A DNA stretch of 64,000 nucleotides from CAYPAV01 sp964408805. GTDB taxonomy: Bacteria; Pseudomonadota; Alphaproteobacteria; UBA8366. Position numbers and translations under genes: made by a program. Positions 9,046-17,544 of this stretch are shown piece by piece (within the stretch, counting starts at the first letter, position 1; every line of letters starts with the position of its first letter). The notes below the pieces were generated by a model. The model was not told where the DNA came from, made no database searches, and saw only the letters and a program-made list of their open reading frames with translations. The stretch covers positions 1-64,000 of the forward strand of contig CAYPAV010000004.1 in assembly GCA_964408805.1 (NCBI GenBank). The letters run 5' to 3'.

Positions 9046-10293
9046 TCAAACCGTCAGCCGGCGCGCCCGGATGGTGCCGGGAAGTGCGCGAATATCCTTG
9101 AGAATCCCATCCGCCTTGGCCGCGTCGACTTCGGCCTCGAGGACGGCGTAACCGATCTCGCCGTCGGCCTGGTAGTGTTGAGCGGCGATATTGACCCCGT
9201 GGCTGGCGAAGACCTTGTTCAGCCCGCCGAGTTCGCCGGGCTCATTGTGCTGAACCTGAAGGAAGCGGGTGCCGGCGGGTTGCGGCGAGAGCTGGACCTG
9301 GGGGAAATTCACCGCGCCCAGGGTTGAGCCGATATCGGCGTATTCGATGAGTTTCCGGGCCACCTCCTCGCCGATCCGTTCCTGCGCCTCCTCGGTCGAG
9401 CCGCCGACATGGGGCGTCAGGATTACATTGTCGAGGCCCTGAAGCGGCGAGCCGAAGCTCTCGTTGTTGGAGGAAGGCTCCTCCGGAAAGACGTCGATCG
9501 CCGCCCCGCCCAGCCGGCCCGATTTCAGTGCCGCCGCCAGCGCCTCGAGATCGACGATATTGCCGCGCGCATTGTTGATCATGAAGGCGCCCTTTCGCAT
9601 CAGGGCGATCTCGCGTTCGCCGATGATGCCGCGGGTGCCGGGGGTCTCGGGTAGATGGAGCGAGACGATGTCGCTGGAGCGGAGAAGATCGTCGATCGAA
9701 TGCGCCGGTTCCACGTTGCCGTGTCGGAGTTTGTCGGTGTGATCGAAATAGATGACGCGAAGTCCCATCCCCTCGGCCAGCACCGCGAGCTGGCTGCCGA
9801 TATTGCCGTAACCGACGATGCCGAGCGTCTTGCCCCGGACTTCCCGGCTGCCGTCCGCCGATTTATCCCAATGACCGGCATGGGCCGCGGTCGATTGGGG
9901 GAAGGTCCGCCGGTAGAGCATGATGATCTCGGCAATGGTGAGTTCCGCGACGCTTCTCGTGTTGCTGAACGGGGCATTGAAGACGGGAATACCCTTGAGC
10001 CGGGCCGCCTCGAGGGCGATCTGGCTGGTTCCGACCGAAAAGCAGCCGACCGCGATCAAGCTATCCGTTCCGGCGATGATGTCTTCGGTGATCTGGGTGC
10101 GCGAGCGGATGCCGACGATGCGGACGTCGTCGAGCCCTTCCTTCAACGCCGGCCCGTCGAGCGTCCAGGTCAGGCGTTCGACATTGGTGTAGCCCGCGGC
10201 ATTCAGGATGGCGACAGCGGTCTCGGAAACTCCTTCGAGAAGGAGAATCTTGGTTTCCGCTTTCGAAAGCGCTGGATTTTGGATCGTGGTCAT
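9046..10293 (-). CDS. serA: D-3-phosphoglycerate dehydrogenase (short, ACT-containing type)
   Basis: This 415-residue protein has the D-2-hydroxyacid dehydrogenase core with the NAD motif GIVGYGNIGSQLA and the catalytic region NNARGNIVD ... LTPHVGGSTEEAQ, which carries the active His. A C-terminal ACT domain is visible (NEPGELGGLNKVFASHGVNI). Its length fits the E. coli-type SerA of about 410 residues, not the ~530-residue type common in many bacteria. It catalyses the first step of serine synthesis, and the ACT domain normally mediates serine feedback inhibition. The start MTTIQNPAL was chosen as the last start before the conserved region; a longer frame adds 18 unconserved residues. No serC or serB is adjacent. 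Confidence 0.92.
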   Translation of the reverse strand: MTTIQNPALSKAETKILLLEGVSETAVAILNAAGYTNVERLTWTLDGPALKEGLDDVRIVGIRSRTQITEDIIAGTDSLIAVGCFSVGTSQIALEAARLKGIPVFNAPFSNTRSVAELTIAEIIMLYRRTFPQSTAAHAGHWDKSADGSREVRGKTLGIVGYGNIGSQLAVLAEGMGLRVIYFDHTDKLRHGNVEPAHSIDDLLRSSDIVSLHLPETPGTRGIIGEREIALMRKGAFMINNARGNIVDLEALAAALKSGRLGGAAIDVFPEEPSSNNESFGSPLQGLDNVILTPHVGGSTEEAQERIGEEVARKLIEYADIGSTLGAVNFPQVQLSPQPAGTRFLQVQHNEPGELGGLNKVFASHGVNIAAQHYQADGEIGYAVLEAEVDAAKADGILKDIRALPGTIRARRLTV

Positions 10294-10423
10294 TGGCGAT
10301 GTTTCCGCTGCATCGTGTCTGATACCCGAGGCGGCGCCGACTCGCAATGCTTCCGATTAGGGCGGTCATTCGTCGTCTTGATTCACAAATGCCAACCGGG
10401 GCGGTTCCTTTTTTCCAAATCGG

Positions 10424-12043
10424 TCAGCCGGCGGCGTCTTCCATCACCATGGCGGCCGCCTTTTCGCCGATCATGATCGCGGGGGCATTCGTGTTTCCCG
10501 AGGTCAAGGTCGGCATGATCGAGGCGTCCGCGATCCGCAGCCCCTCAATGCCGCGAACGCGAAGCCGCTCGTCGGTGACGGCCATGGCATCCTGACCCAT
10601 TTTGCAGGTCCCGACCGGGTGATAGGTCGTCTCGGCCGCCGCCTTCACCCAATCCAGAATTTCATCGTCAGTTTCCCGCGATGCACCCGGTGCGAGCTCT
10701 TCCGTCCGCAGCTCGGTCATCGCCGGTGCGGTCATGATGGCGCGGGCAATGCGGACCGCGCGCACGGTCAACTCGGCGTCGACGGGCGAGGACAGGAAGT
10801 TGAAATTGATTGCCGGCGGGCTGTTCGGGTCGGCGGAGGTGATATGGATATGGCCCGTGCTCTCCGGCCGCATCGGGTGGGCGTAGCAGGTGACGCCGGG
10901 TTGAGGCGACAGCTTGGGATTGGGCCCCGGCTCATACAACATGGGCACCCAGCCCAACAGAAGGTCCGGTGCCTCGAGGCCTTCGCGCGAACGGACGAAG
11001 GCCCGCATCGGCGCGGCGACCATCGCGAACATGCCCCGGCCGGACAGCAGATAGCGGAAGACTTGGCGGACCAGCCCGGCGCCGCGCCCGCGATCATTAT
11101 AAGTGAACCCCTTGGCGCCGATGGACCACCGTGTCCGAGGTGCGAAGTGATCGCGGAGGTTCTCGCCGACGCCGGGAAGTGCATGGCGGATCTCGATTCC
11201 CAGGTCGCGCAGTAAGTCGGGTTTGCCGATACCGGACAGTTCCAGTAATTGCGGGGAGTTGATGGTACCGGCGCTGACCACCACGTCTCGCGCCGCACGG
11301 GCCTCGCGCGGGTTGCCGCCGACCGAAAAGCGTACCCCGCTACAGCGCGTGCCCTCAAGCAGGAGGGCTTCCGTCATCGCGTTGGTTTCAATCCGCAGGT
11401 TGGGGCGCTTGCGGATCGGCTCCAGGTAACAATAGGCGGTGCTCATCCGCCGCCCGTTGGCGATCGTCGCCTGGCTCATCGCGATGCCGTCCTGCTGGGC
11501 CCCGTTATAGTCCGGATTATGGTCGATCCCGACTTCGCCGGCCGCCTTGATCAGTGCCGCGAATAAGGGGTCTCCGGCATCTGGGTTGGTGACGCGGAGC
11601 GGGCCGTCCCGACCCCGGAATTCGTCGTCGCCGCCCTCGCCCTCATAGGTCTCCATGCGTTTGAAAAACGGCAGGACGTCGCTGTAGCTCCAGCCCCGGT
11701 TTCCCCTCTGTGCCCAGCTGTCGAAATCCTGGGCCTGTCCGCGCACGAAAGCGGTGCCGTTGATCGAACTGGAACCGCCCAGCATGCGGCCGCGCGGAAC
11801 ATAGATCTTGCGGCCGTTCGCATTCGCCACGGGTTCCGAGTAATAGCGCCAGTTGGCTTTCGGGTTGTGGAGCAGTTTTGCGTATCCAAGGGGCACGCGG
11901 GACCAGTGATGGCTGGCGGGGCCGGCCTCCAGCAGCAAGACGCGGTACCCCGGGTCCGCCGACAGCCTGTTCGCGACAACGGCCCCGGCCGACCCCGCGC
12001 CGACGACAATGAAATCATAGGTCTCGATTTGGCTTTCCGGCAC
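10424..12043 (-). CDS. GMC family oxidoreductase (choline/alcohol dehydrogenase-like flavoprotein)
   Basis: The 539-residue protein carries the complete set of glucose-methanol-choline signatures: the FAD loop VVGAGSAGAVVANRLS with LLEAG, signature 1 (GRMLGGSSSINGTAFVRGQ), signature 2 (AGTINSPQLLELSGIG), and the C-terminal catalytic His in TYHPVGTCKMG. The partner Asn is in SGNTNAPA. These enzymes oxidise primary or secondary alcohols to aldehydes or ketones with FAD. There is no signal peptide. Alcohol dehydrogenases of this kind often serve in catabolism of polyols, choline or aliphatic alcohols; which one applies here is not visible. Its start faces a roughly 370-base non-coding stretch that may contain its promoter. 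Confidence 0.92.
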   Translation of the reverse strand: MPESQIETYDFIVVGAGSAGAVVANRLSADPGYRVLLLEAGPASHHWSRVPLGYAKLLHNPKANWRYYSEPVANANGRKIYVPRGRMLGGSSSINGTAFVRGQAQDFDSWAQRGNRGWSYSDVLPFFKRMETYEGEGGDDEFRGRDGPLRVTNPDAGDPLFAALIKAAGEVGIDHNPDYNGAQQDGIAMSQATIANGRRMSTAYCYLEPIRKRPNLRIETNAMTEALLLEGTRCSGVRFSVGGNPREARAARDVVVSAGTINSPQLLELSGIGKPDLLRDLGIEIRHALPGVGENLRDHFAPRTRWSIGAKGFTYNDRGRGAGLVRQVFRYLLSGRGMFAMVAAPMRAFVRSREGLEAPDLLLGWVPMLYEPGPNPKLSPQPGVTCYAHPMRPESTGHIHITSADPNSPPAINFNFLSSPVDAELTVRAVRIARAIMTAPAMTELRTEELAPGASRETDDEILDWVKAAAETTYHPVGTCKMGQDAMAVTDERLRVRGIEGLRIADASIMPTLTSGNTNAPAIMIGEKAAAMVMEDAAG

Positions 12044-12410
12044 GGACGCCTCCGTTTGCGATCAAGTCGATATTGGGGGGCGATGGCCGAGCCCGAACGA
12101 CGTGGCCGCGCCAGTCTGCCATCATCGCTCCCCCACCAAAACAGAAAACAGAGTCCGGGGAGCGTTCCATGATCTTGGGATAAGTTGCGTCTTAAGATTT
12201 AATTAACGTCCGTTTTAGCTTTGAAACCGGACATTTTGGCCAAGTTGCCGGGGCGACCGCTTATGCCGGGTTGGGACCTTGCAATAGCAAGCAACTTGCC
12301 GTGCGGGCGGCTTGGGTTCACAATCCAGCCATTATCAACGTCGTCGGACGGAGAATACTCGACGCCAGACCAATTTTTTGCGCATGGCCACGAAGACGGG
12401 GGTAGCTACG
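12044..12410. other. Intergenic region with AT-rich core
   Basis: No gene with a credible start and composition is seen. The centre (about 12170-12230) is much more AT-rich than its surroundings and includes runs such as AAGATTTAATTAACG, as expected for promoters of the divergent GMC gene and the small gene that follows. No clear operator palindrome was found. Confidence 0.45.
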
Positions 12411-12620
12411 ATGGCAAGACCCGATCCGAAACCATTTGATCCAAGGCAAATAAAATCTGAGTCGGAATACGCGAAGGAAGCGCTGAAAGACGCGAAATTC
12501 GCCGCCGATACCGGGAAAGGACGAATCAATCGGGACGAAGACTTGAATGATACGGCGGGGGCAGCGCGTCACACCCTTACAGGCACCGTATCCGCTAAGA
12601 AAAAAAATATAGATTCGTAG
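12411..12620 (+). CDS. Small charged hypothetical protein
   Basis: A 69-residue, lysine- and aspartate-rich protein (MARPDPKPFDPRQIKSESEY ...) without membrane segment, cysteine or recognisable domain. The ATG was chosen for the GGGGGTAG stretch 8-14 bases before it; another ATG 27 bases upstream in frame would add nine residues. Such short basic/acidic proteins occur widely in alphaproteobacteria without known role. Its composition (Ala-Lys-Asp helices such as YAKEALKDAKFAADTGKG) looks coding rather than random, but the call rests on composition and ribosome site only. Confidence 0.45.
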   Translation: MARPDPKPFDPRQIKSESEYAKEALKDAKFAADTGKGRINRDEDLNDTAGAARHTLTGTVSAKKKNIDS

Positions 12621-12721
12621 CCGATAGGACGGTACCGCAACGCCGACAATGCGTGCGCGACCCATAGGGGTGCGGCGGATGTTGCCCCGAGTGCGATTGG
12701 TTTAATTACCCCGCTTTCGGC

Positions 12722-13636
12722 CTAGAACGGTTTCTCGCCGTTCAGGGTCAATCGCCACATCACCCGGCGGCGGCCGGGATAGTCATTCAGCGGATAGTGC
12801 TGGACCGACCGGTTGTCCCAGAACGCGACCGCATTCGTCTCCCAGCGAAAATTGCAGCCGAAGTCCGGCCGCGTCGAATGCCGGAAGAGATAGCGGAGAA
12901 TGGGTTCCGCCTCCTCGTTCAGCATGCCCTTTATGCCGACGGTGAAGGGCTCGTTGACGAAGAGCGACTTCCGCCCCGTCTCGGGATGGGTGCGCACGAT
13001 TGGATGGGCGAAGCGCTGGTCGGCGCTTTCGTCGCTGGTGATCCCCGTGCCGTCGTGGTGGTCCTTGTAATCCTGGGTGGCGTATTCGCCCTGGGGCCCG
13101 TAGACGTTTTCCGCGCTGTGCAGCGCGTAGACCCCCTCCAGCATCTGCTTATAGGTATCGGACAGCATGTCGTAGGCGAGCTGCTGATTGGCGAACAGCG
13201 TGTTGCCGCCGTAATCGGGGACATCGATGGCGCAGAAGATCGAGCCCATCGGCGGCTTTTCCTCGAAGCTGACGTCGCTGTGCCAGACGCCGGCGAAGTT
13301 GTATTCGTCCTTCGGATCCTTCTCGACCACCATGATCTCCGGATGCCCCTCGACCCCGTCGACGAAGGCGTGGGTGTGGAAGGTGCCGAAATGGGCACCG
13401 AAGGCCTTCAAGCCTTCCGGCTCGATCGTCTGGTCGCGAAAGAAGATCACCAGATGGTCGGCCAAGGCTTGCTTGATCTCGGTGACCGTCTGCTGGTTCA
13501 CGGGCTTAGAAATGTCGAGACCAAAAATCTCGGCGCCGCAGGCCCCGCCATAGGGTTTGACTTCGAATTCCCTGTAGTCGTGCTTGACCGCGTTCAGGTT
13601 CTCGTCGGGAATGAACCTATGCCGATCCCATTCCAT
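12722..13636 (-). CDS. TauD/TfdA family Fe(II)/2-oxoglutarate dioxygenase (copy 2)
   Basis: The 304-residue protein contains the iron-binding HxD in GVWHSDVSFEEKPPMGSIF, the distal His in FWDNRSVQHYPLNDY, and the downstream Arg cluster GRRRVMWRLTL. The N-terminal GACGAEIFGLDISKP is typical of the TauD branch, and the spacing of the triad is that of taurine and 2,4-D dioxygenases. It should hydroxylate a small acid or sulfonate with loss of CO2 from 2-oxoglutarate. It follows the broken acyl-CoA synthetase gene on the same strand with an 86-base gap. It differs enough from the copy at 3.5 kb to suggest another substrate. It ends with a TAG stop directly after NGEKPF, the normal C-terminus. Confidence 0.9.
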   Translation of the reverse strand: MEWDRHRFIPDENLNAVKHDYREFEVKPYGGACGAEIFGLDISKPVNQQTVTEIKQALADHLVIFFRDQTIEPEGLKAFGAHFGTFHTHAFVDGVEGHPEIMVVEKDPKDEYNFAGVWHSDVSFEEKPPMGSIFCAIDVPDYGGNTLFANQQLAYDMLSDTYKQMLEGVYALHSAENVYGPQGEYATQDYKDHHDGTGITSDESADQRFAHPIVRTHPETGRKSLFVNEPFTVGIKGMLNEEAEPILRYLFRHSTRPDFGCNFRWETNAVAFWDNRSVQHYPLNDYPGRRRVMWRLTLNGEKPF

Positions 13637-13722
13637 TTTTTCCTCCCGTCGCCGCGTCTCGGTCGCGTGGAAAACGACTCTACATCGAAGCGGCGTGGAT
13701 TCAAACGCGATAGGGGCCGGCC

Positions 13723-15411
13723 TCAGCGCCAGACGTTGTCGACTGCGTCCCAGCTATCCCGGCGGAGATCGTCCTTCTCCGACACCAGCTCGCCCTTCTT
13801 GACCTTGAGTGACGGTGTCCGGGGGAAATCTCGCCGGTATTCGAGGTAGCGCGGCAGCTTGAAGACCGCCAGGCGGGATTTCGCATGGTCGATGATTCGC
13901 GCCGGCGGCACCGCCTCGGGCGTCATCCCCTCCTCCAGAACGATATAGGCCTTGACCTCCTCGCCCCGCTCGGGGTCCGGGACCGGCAGGACGGCGGCTT
14001 CGTTCACCTCCGGCATCGACATCAGGGCCGCCTCGACCTCGCGTGCGGCGATGTTTTCGCTCGAGCGGCGCACCATGTCCTTCTTGCGGCCGACGATATA
14101 GAAAAATCCCGCCTCGTCCTAGCGGAAAAGATCGCCGGTGCGGAACCAATCGCCGAAGAAAGCCTCCGCCGTTGCCGCCGGCTTGTTGTAGTAGCCGAGA
14201 AGGATGTTGGGCCCCCTGACGACGAGTTCGCCGATCTCGCCCTGCGGCACGTCCCGGCCGGCCTCGTCCACGACACGGCAGTCGCGGAACGCAACCGGAA
14301 TGCCGCAAGTGCCGGAGCCGACCATGGCCTCCGCCTCCAAGGGCGTGAACATCGCCGTGCCGACCTCGGTCATGCCGAAGACCTCGCGGGCGCGTACATT
14401 GAAGCGGCGTTCCAGATCCGCGTGAACGTCCTTCCGCACGCCATAGATCGCGACCCGGCGGAGATCGTTGTCGCCGTCCCTTGGGTCCGGCGGGCGCCGG
14501 TAGACGACTTCCGGGAAGATACAGAAATGAATGCGGTGCTCTCGGACCCAATCCATGAACCGGCCGGCGCTCGGCCGATTGGCGAGGAAGAGCGTGCCCC
14601 GCTGGAAGCAGGCCATCAGCGTCATCCATTGCGGGTCCATGTAGAAATAGGGTTGGTGGGCCAGGATGTTGCGGGTGACGATGCCGTCGCGCCGCGCCGT
14701 GACCTTGGAGGTGCCCACCCAATAGCGATGGCGCAGTAGGCACCCCTTCGGAAACCCCGTCGTCCCCGAGGTGTACTGGATATTCATCAGATCGTCCGGT
14801 CCGACGATCGCCGGCGGCTCGAAATCGGCGGAACCCGAGGCGAGGACGGCGTCCCAATCGTGGGTTCCTGCAGCGCCACCATGGACGATCACGTGCTCCG
14901 GCGTCAGGGCGTCGGGCCGTGTGTCGACGCGGTCCAGCAGGTCGAGATGACCCTGATCGATAATCAGGAATTCCGCGTCGCCGTCGTTCAGGACGTATTC
15001 CAGTTCGGGCGCCGTATAGCGGGTGTTGATCGGCAGCATCACGGCACCCAGCCGGCCAAGCGCCAGCCAAGTGATGGGAAAGGCCGGCCCATTGTCGAGC
15101 ATCACCCCGACATGGCTGCCTTTGCCGATCCCCATCGCATGAAGCCCTGCCGCGAGCCGATCGATGCGGTTCAACGCCTCGGCGTAGGTCAGATGCACGT
15201 CCTGTTCGAAGAAGACCCAGGCGGTTTGCTCCGGAATTTCGGCGGCGGCGTCGGCGAAGACGTCGTAGATCGTATCCGGCAGGGGTTCCGTCTCCAACTG
15301 CCGTTGCCGGGCGACCGGTCCCCGGCGGTCGGCATCGATCAAATCGTCCGCTGTCAACTTGCCGCCGAAGAGTGACAGGATATCCGCGTGCGGGTTTTCC
15401 AGGTCCGGCAT
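13723..15411 (-). pseudogene. Acyl-CoA synthetase (AMP-forming) interrupted by an in-frame TAG
   Basis: Read through one stop, the frame gives 562 residues of a complete ANL-family CoA ligase. The P-loop is NIQYTSGTTGFPKGCLLRH, the A5-like motif is FGMTEVGTAMF, and the hinge region RTGDLFR is followed, after the stop, by DEAGFFYIVGRKKDM and the C-terminal catalytic Lys region TPSLKVKKGEL. Codon 431 is TAG (bases 14119-14121 on the minus strand), in the same frame on both sides. Homologues commonly have a polar residue there, so CAG (Gln) to TAG by a single change is plausible. Truncation removes the C-terminal lid domain needed for thioester formation. It diverges from hyuA across 84 bases. 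Unless the stop is suppressed or a sequence error, the gene is dead. Confidence 0.85.
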
Positions 15412-15495
15412 TTATCTTCTTGCCCTTGTTGTGCGTTGTCCCGCCAATGGGGCGGCACAGATTAATATTGTTTTGAAATCAGCGGGGACAGTGGC

Positions 15496-17544
15496 GTGAT
15501 CGTTGGAATAGAGGTTGGCGGGACATTTACCGATTTGGTGATGGTGGATCCGGCGGGCGCCCTCACCGTCCACAAACTGCCGTCGACTCCCGCCGACCCC
15601 AGCATCGCCGCCGTGGACGGTCTTAGGGAATTGCTGGAGACGACCGCGAATTCGGCGGCGGCTCTGGGCGAATTGCTGCACGGCTCGACGATCGCCGCCA
15701 ATGCCCTCATTCAGCGGCGGGGCGCGCGCACTGCATTGATCACCACCAAGGGCTTCCGCGACGTGCCCTTCATCCAGCGCCAGGACAAGTCGGTCGTCTA
15801 TGACATGTTCTATCAAAAGCCGGTGCCGCTGATCGGCCGCGATATGGTCTTCGAGATCGAGGAGCGAATGACCGCCGACGGCAATGTCGCGACGGTCCTC
15901 GATGAAGAACAGGTCGCCAAGCTGGTCGATCGGCTTAGGCAAGAATTCGAGGTTGAATCGATCGCCGTTTGCCTGTTGCACGCCTATGCCAACCCCGCCC
16001 ATGAACATGCGATCGGCGAGATCATCGCCTCCCGTCATCCGACGGCACGGGTCTCGCTTTCTTCTCAAGTGGCGCCCGAGCACCGCGAATACGAACGCGC
16101 CAGCACGACCATGATCGACGCCTATATCGGCCCCACGGTCGACCAATACCTCACGCGCTTCGGCGAGCGGATCGGCGAGGTCGGATACGACTCGACCCCG
16201 TTGATAATGCAGTCGAACGGCGGCGTCGTGCCGCTGGAGAGTGCGCGTCGCCGGGTCGCCAATATGTTCGTCTCGGGCCCAGCCGCCGCCGTGACCGCCG
16301 CTGCCGAGATCGCCCGCGCGACCGGCATCGACGATCTGATCTCGATCGATATCGGCGGCACGAGCTGCGATGTCTGCCTGATCAGCGGCGGGCGGGCCGA
16401 GACGACGGTGAAGGGAACCGCGGAATTCAGTGTCGACGGCCTGCCGCTCAACGTCATGATGACCGATATCGTGACCATCGGAGCGGGCGGCGGCAGTATC
16501 GCCCAGGTCGATGCGGGCGGCATGCTGCGGGTCGGTCCGCAAAGTGCGGGTGCGGAGCCTGGACCCGCGGCCTATGGGCGGGGCGGCACGGATTTCACCC
16601 TGACCGACGCGATGTTGCTGCTCGGTCTGCTCGATCCCGAAACGCCGCTGCCGGGCGACATCACGCTCGACCTGAAATTGGCCGCTGCCGCCGCCACGCC
16701 CCTTTGCGAGCATTTCGATCTCGATGCCGAGGAATTGGCGGCGCGGGTCTACCGGATCGCGATCGCGAATATGGCGCAGGCACTTCGACGGGTCAGCGTC
16801 AAGCGGGGACACGATCCGCGCCGCTTCGCGCTCTTGCCCTGTGGCGGTGCCGGCCCGTTGATCGCGGCCGCGGTCGCCGAGGCGGTCGGCATGACCCGGA
16901 TCATCGTGCCGCCTCATCCCGGAATTTTCTCGGCTCTCGGGTTGGCGCTGGCGGATCTTCGAATCGATTACGTTCAGGCCGAGGGCGCGGTGCGGCTCCG
17001 CGACATGACGGCCGCCGATTTCGATGCCCGGCTCGACGGTCTTCGCGGCCGCGCCCGGGCGGAATTCGACGCCCTTGGCTATGCGACGGAGCGAATGGTC
17101 TTCGAATTCGCGGTCGATACCCGCTATGTCGGTCAGGGCTATGAGCTTCGGGTGCCGTATTCGGTCGAGACCGCCAAGGCGGACGGTCCGGCCCAACTGA
17201 TCGAACAGTTTCACACGCAGCACGCGCAGCAATACGGCCACAGCTTCGAGGACCGGGCCGTCGAGGCGATCTCGTTCCGGCTGACTGCCGTCTATCCCCG
17301 CGAGAAACCGGAAAGCGCCAATGGGGCCGGCGGAGACGCGACCGCTCGGGGCGAGCGCGAAATCGCCTTGCCGGGGGCGCGGGACCAATATGTCGTCTAC
17401 CAGCGCGAAGGTCTGGCGAGTGGATTTTCGGCCGAAGGTCCAGCACTCTTCGTCGAGCCGACGACGAGCACGCCGGTGCCGCCCGGTTGGACCATCGAAA
17501 TTCGCGACGGCGACATAATCATGCTGACGAGGAATCCCTCATGA
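15496..17544 (+). CDS. hyuA: Hydantoinase/oxoprolinase subunit A (HyuA family), copy 1
   Basis: The 682-residue protein starts with the actin-like ATPase motif GIEVGGTFTDLVMV and contains HGSTIAANALIQRRGARTAL and a second phosphate loop IDIGGTSCDVCLI, the hallmarks of HyuA/5-oxoprolinase N-terminal halves. With HyuB it forms an ATP-dependent ring-opening amidase for N-methylhydantoin, 5-oxoproline or related lactams; some relatives are acetone carboxylase subunits. GTG is used as start, with AGCGGGG upstream. The stop overlaps the hyuB start by four bases (ATGA), which indicates translational coupling. Family assignment is firm; the substrate is open. A second hyuAB pair lies at 35.8-39.6 kb. 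Confidence 0.9.
   Translation: MIVGIEVGGTFTDLVMVDPAGALTVHKLPSTPADPSIAAVDGLRELLETTANSAAALGELLHGSTIAANALIQRRGARTALITTKGFRDVPFIQRQDKSVVYDMFYQKPVPLIGRDMVFEIEERMTADGNVATVLDEEQVAKLVDRLRQEFEVESIAVCLLHAYANPAHEHAIGEIIASRHPTARVSLSSQVAPEHREYERASTTMIDAYIGPTVDQYLTRFGERIGEVGYDSTPLIMQSNGGVVPLESARRRVANMFVSGPAAAVTAAAEIARATGIDDLISIDIGGTSCDVCLISGGRAETTVKGTAEFSVDGLPLNVMMTDIVTIGAGGGSIAQVDAGGMLRVGPQSAGAEPGPAAYGRGGTDFTLTDAMLLLGLLDPETPLPGDITLDLKLAAAAATPLCEHFDLDAEELAARVYRIAIANMAQALRRVSVKRGHDPRRFALLPCGGAGPLIAAAVAEAVGMTRIIVPPHPGIFSALGLALADLRIDYVQAEGAVRLRDMTAADFDARLDGLRGRARAEFDALGYATERMVFEFAVDTRYVGQGYELRVPYSVETAKADGPAQLIEQFHTQHAQQYGHSFEDRAVEAISFRLTAVYPREKPESANGAGGDATARGEREIALPGARDQYVVYQREGLASGFSAEGPALFVEPTTSTPVPPGWTIEIRDGDIIMLTRNPS

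Noticed and set aside
14119..14121. UAG read as an amino acid (recoding) because TAG also interrupts sthA
   Set aside because: Several intact genes here end with TAG at their normal C-terminus, for example the GST gene (6061-6063), the HACL-like gene (7207-7209) and the TauD copy 2 gene (12722-12724). General recoding of TAG is therefore not supported, though site-specific readthrough is not excluded.
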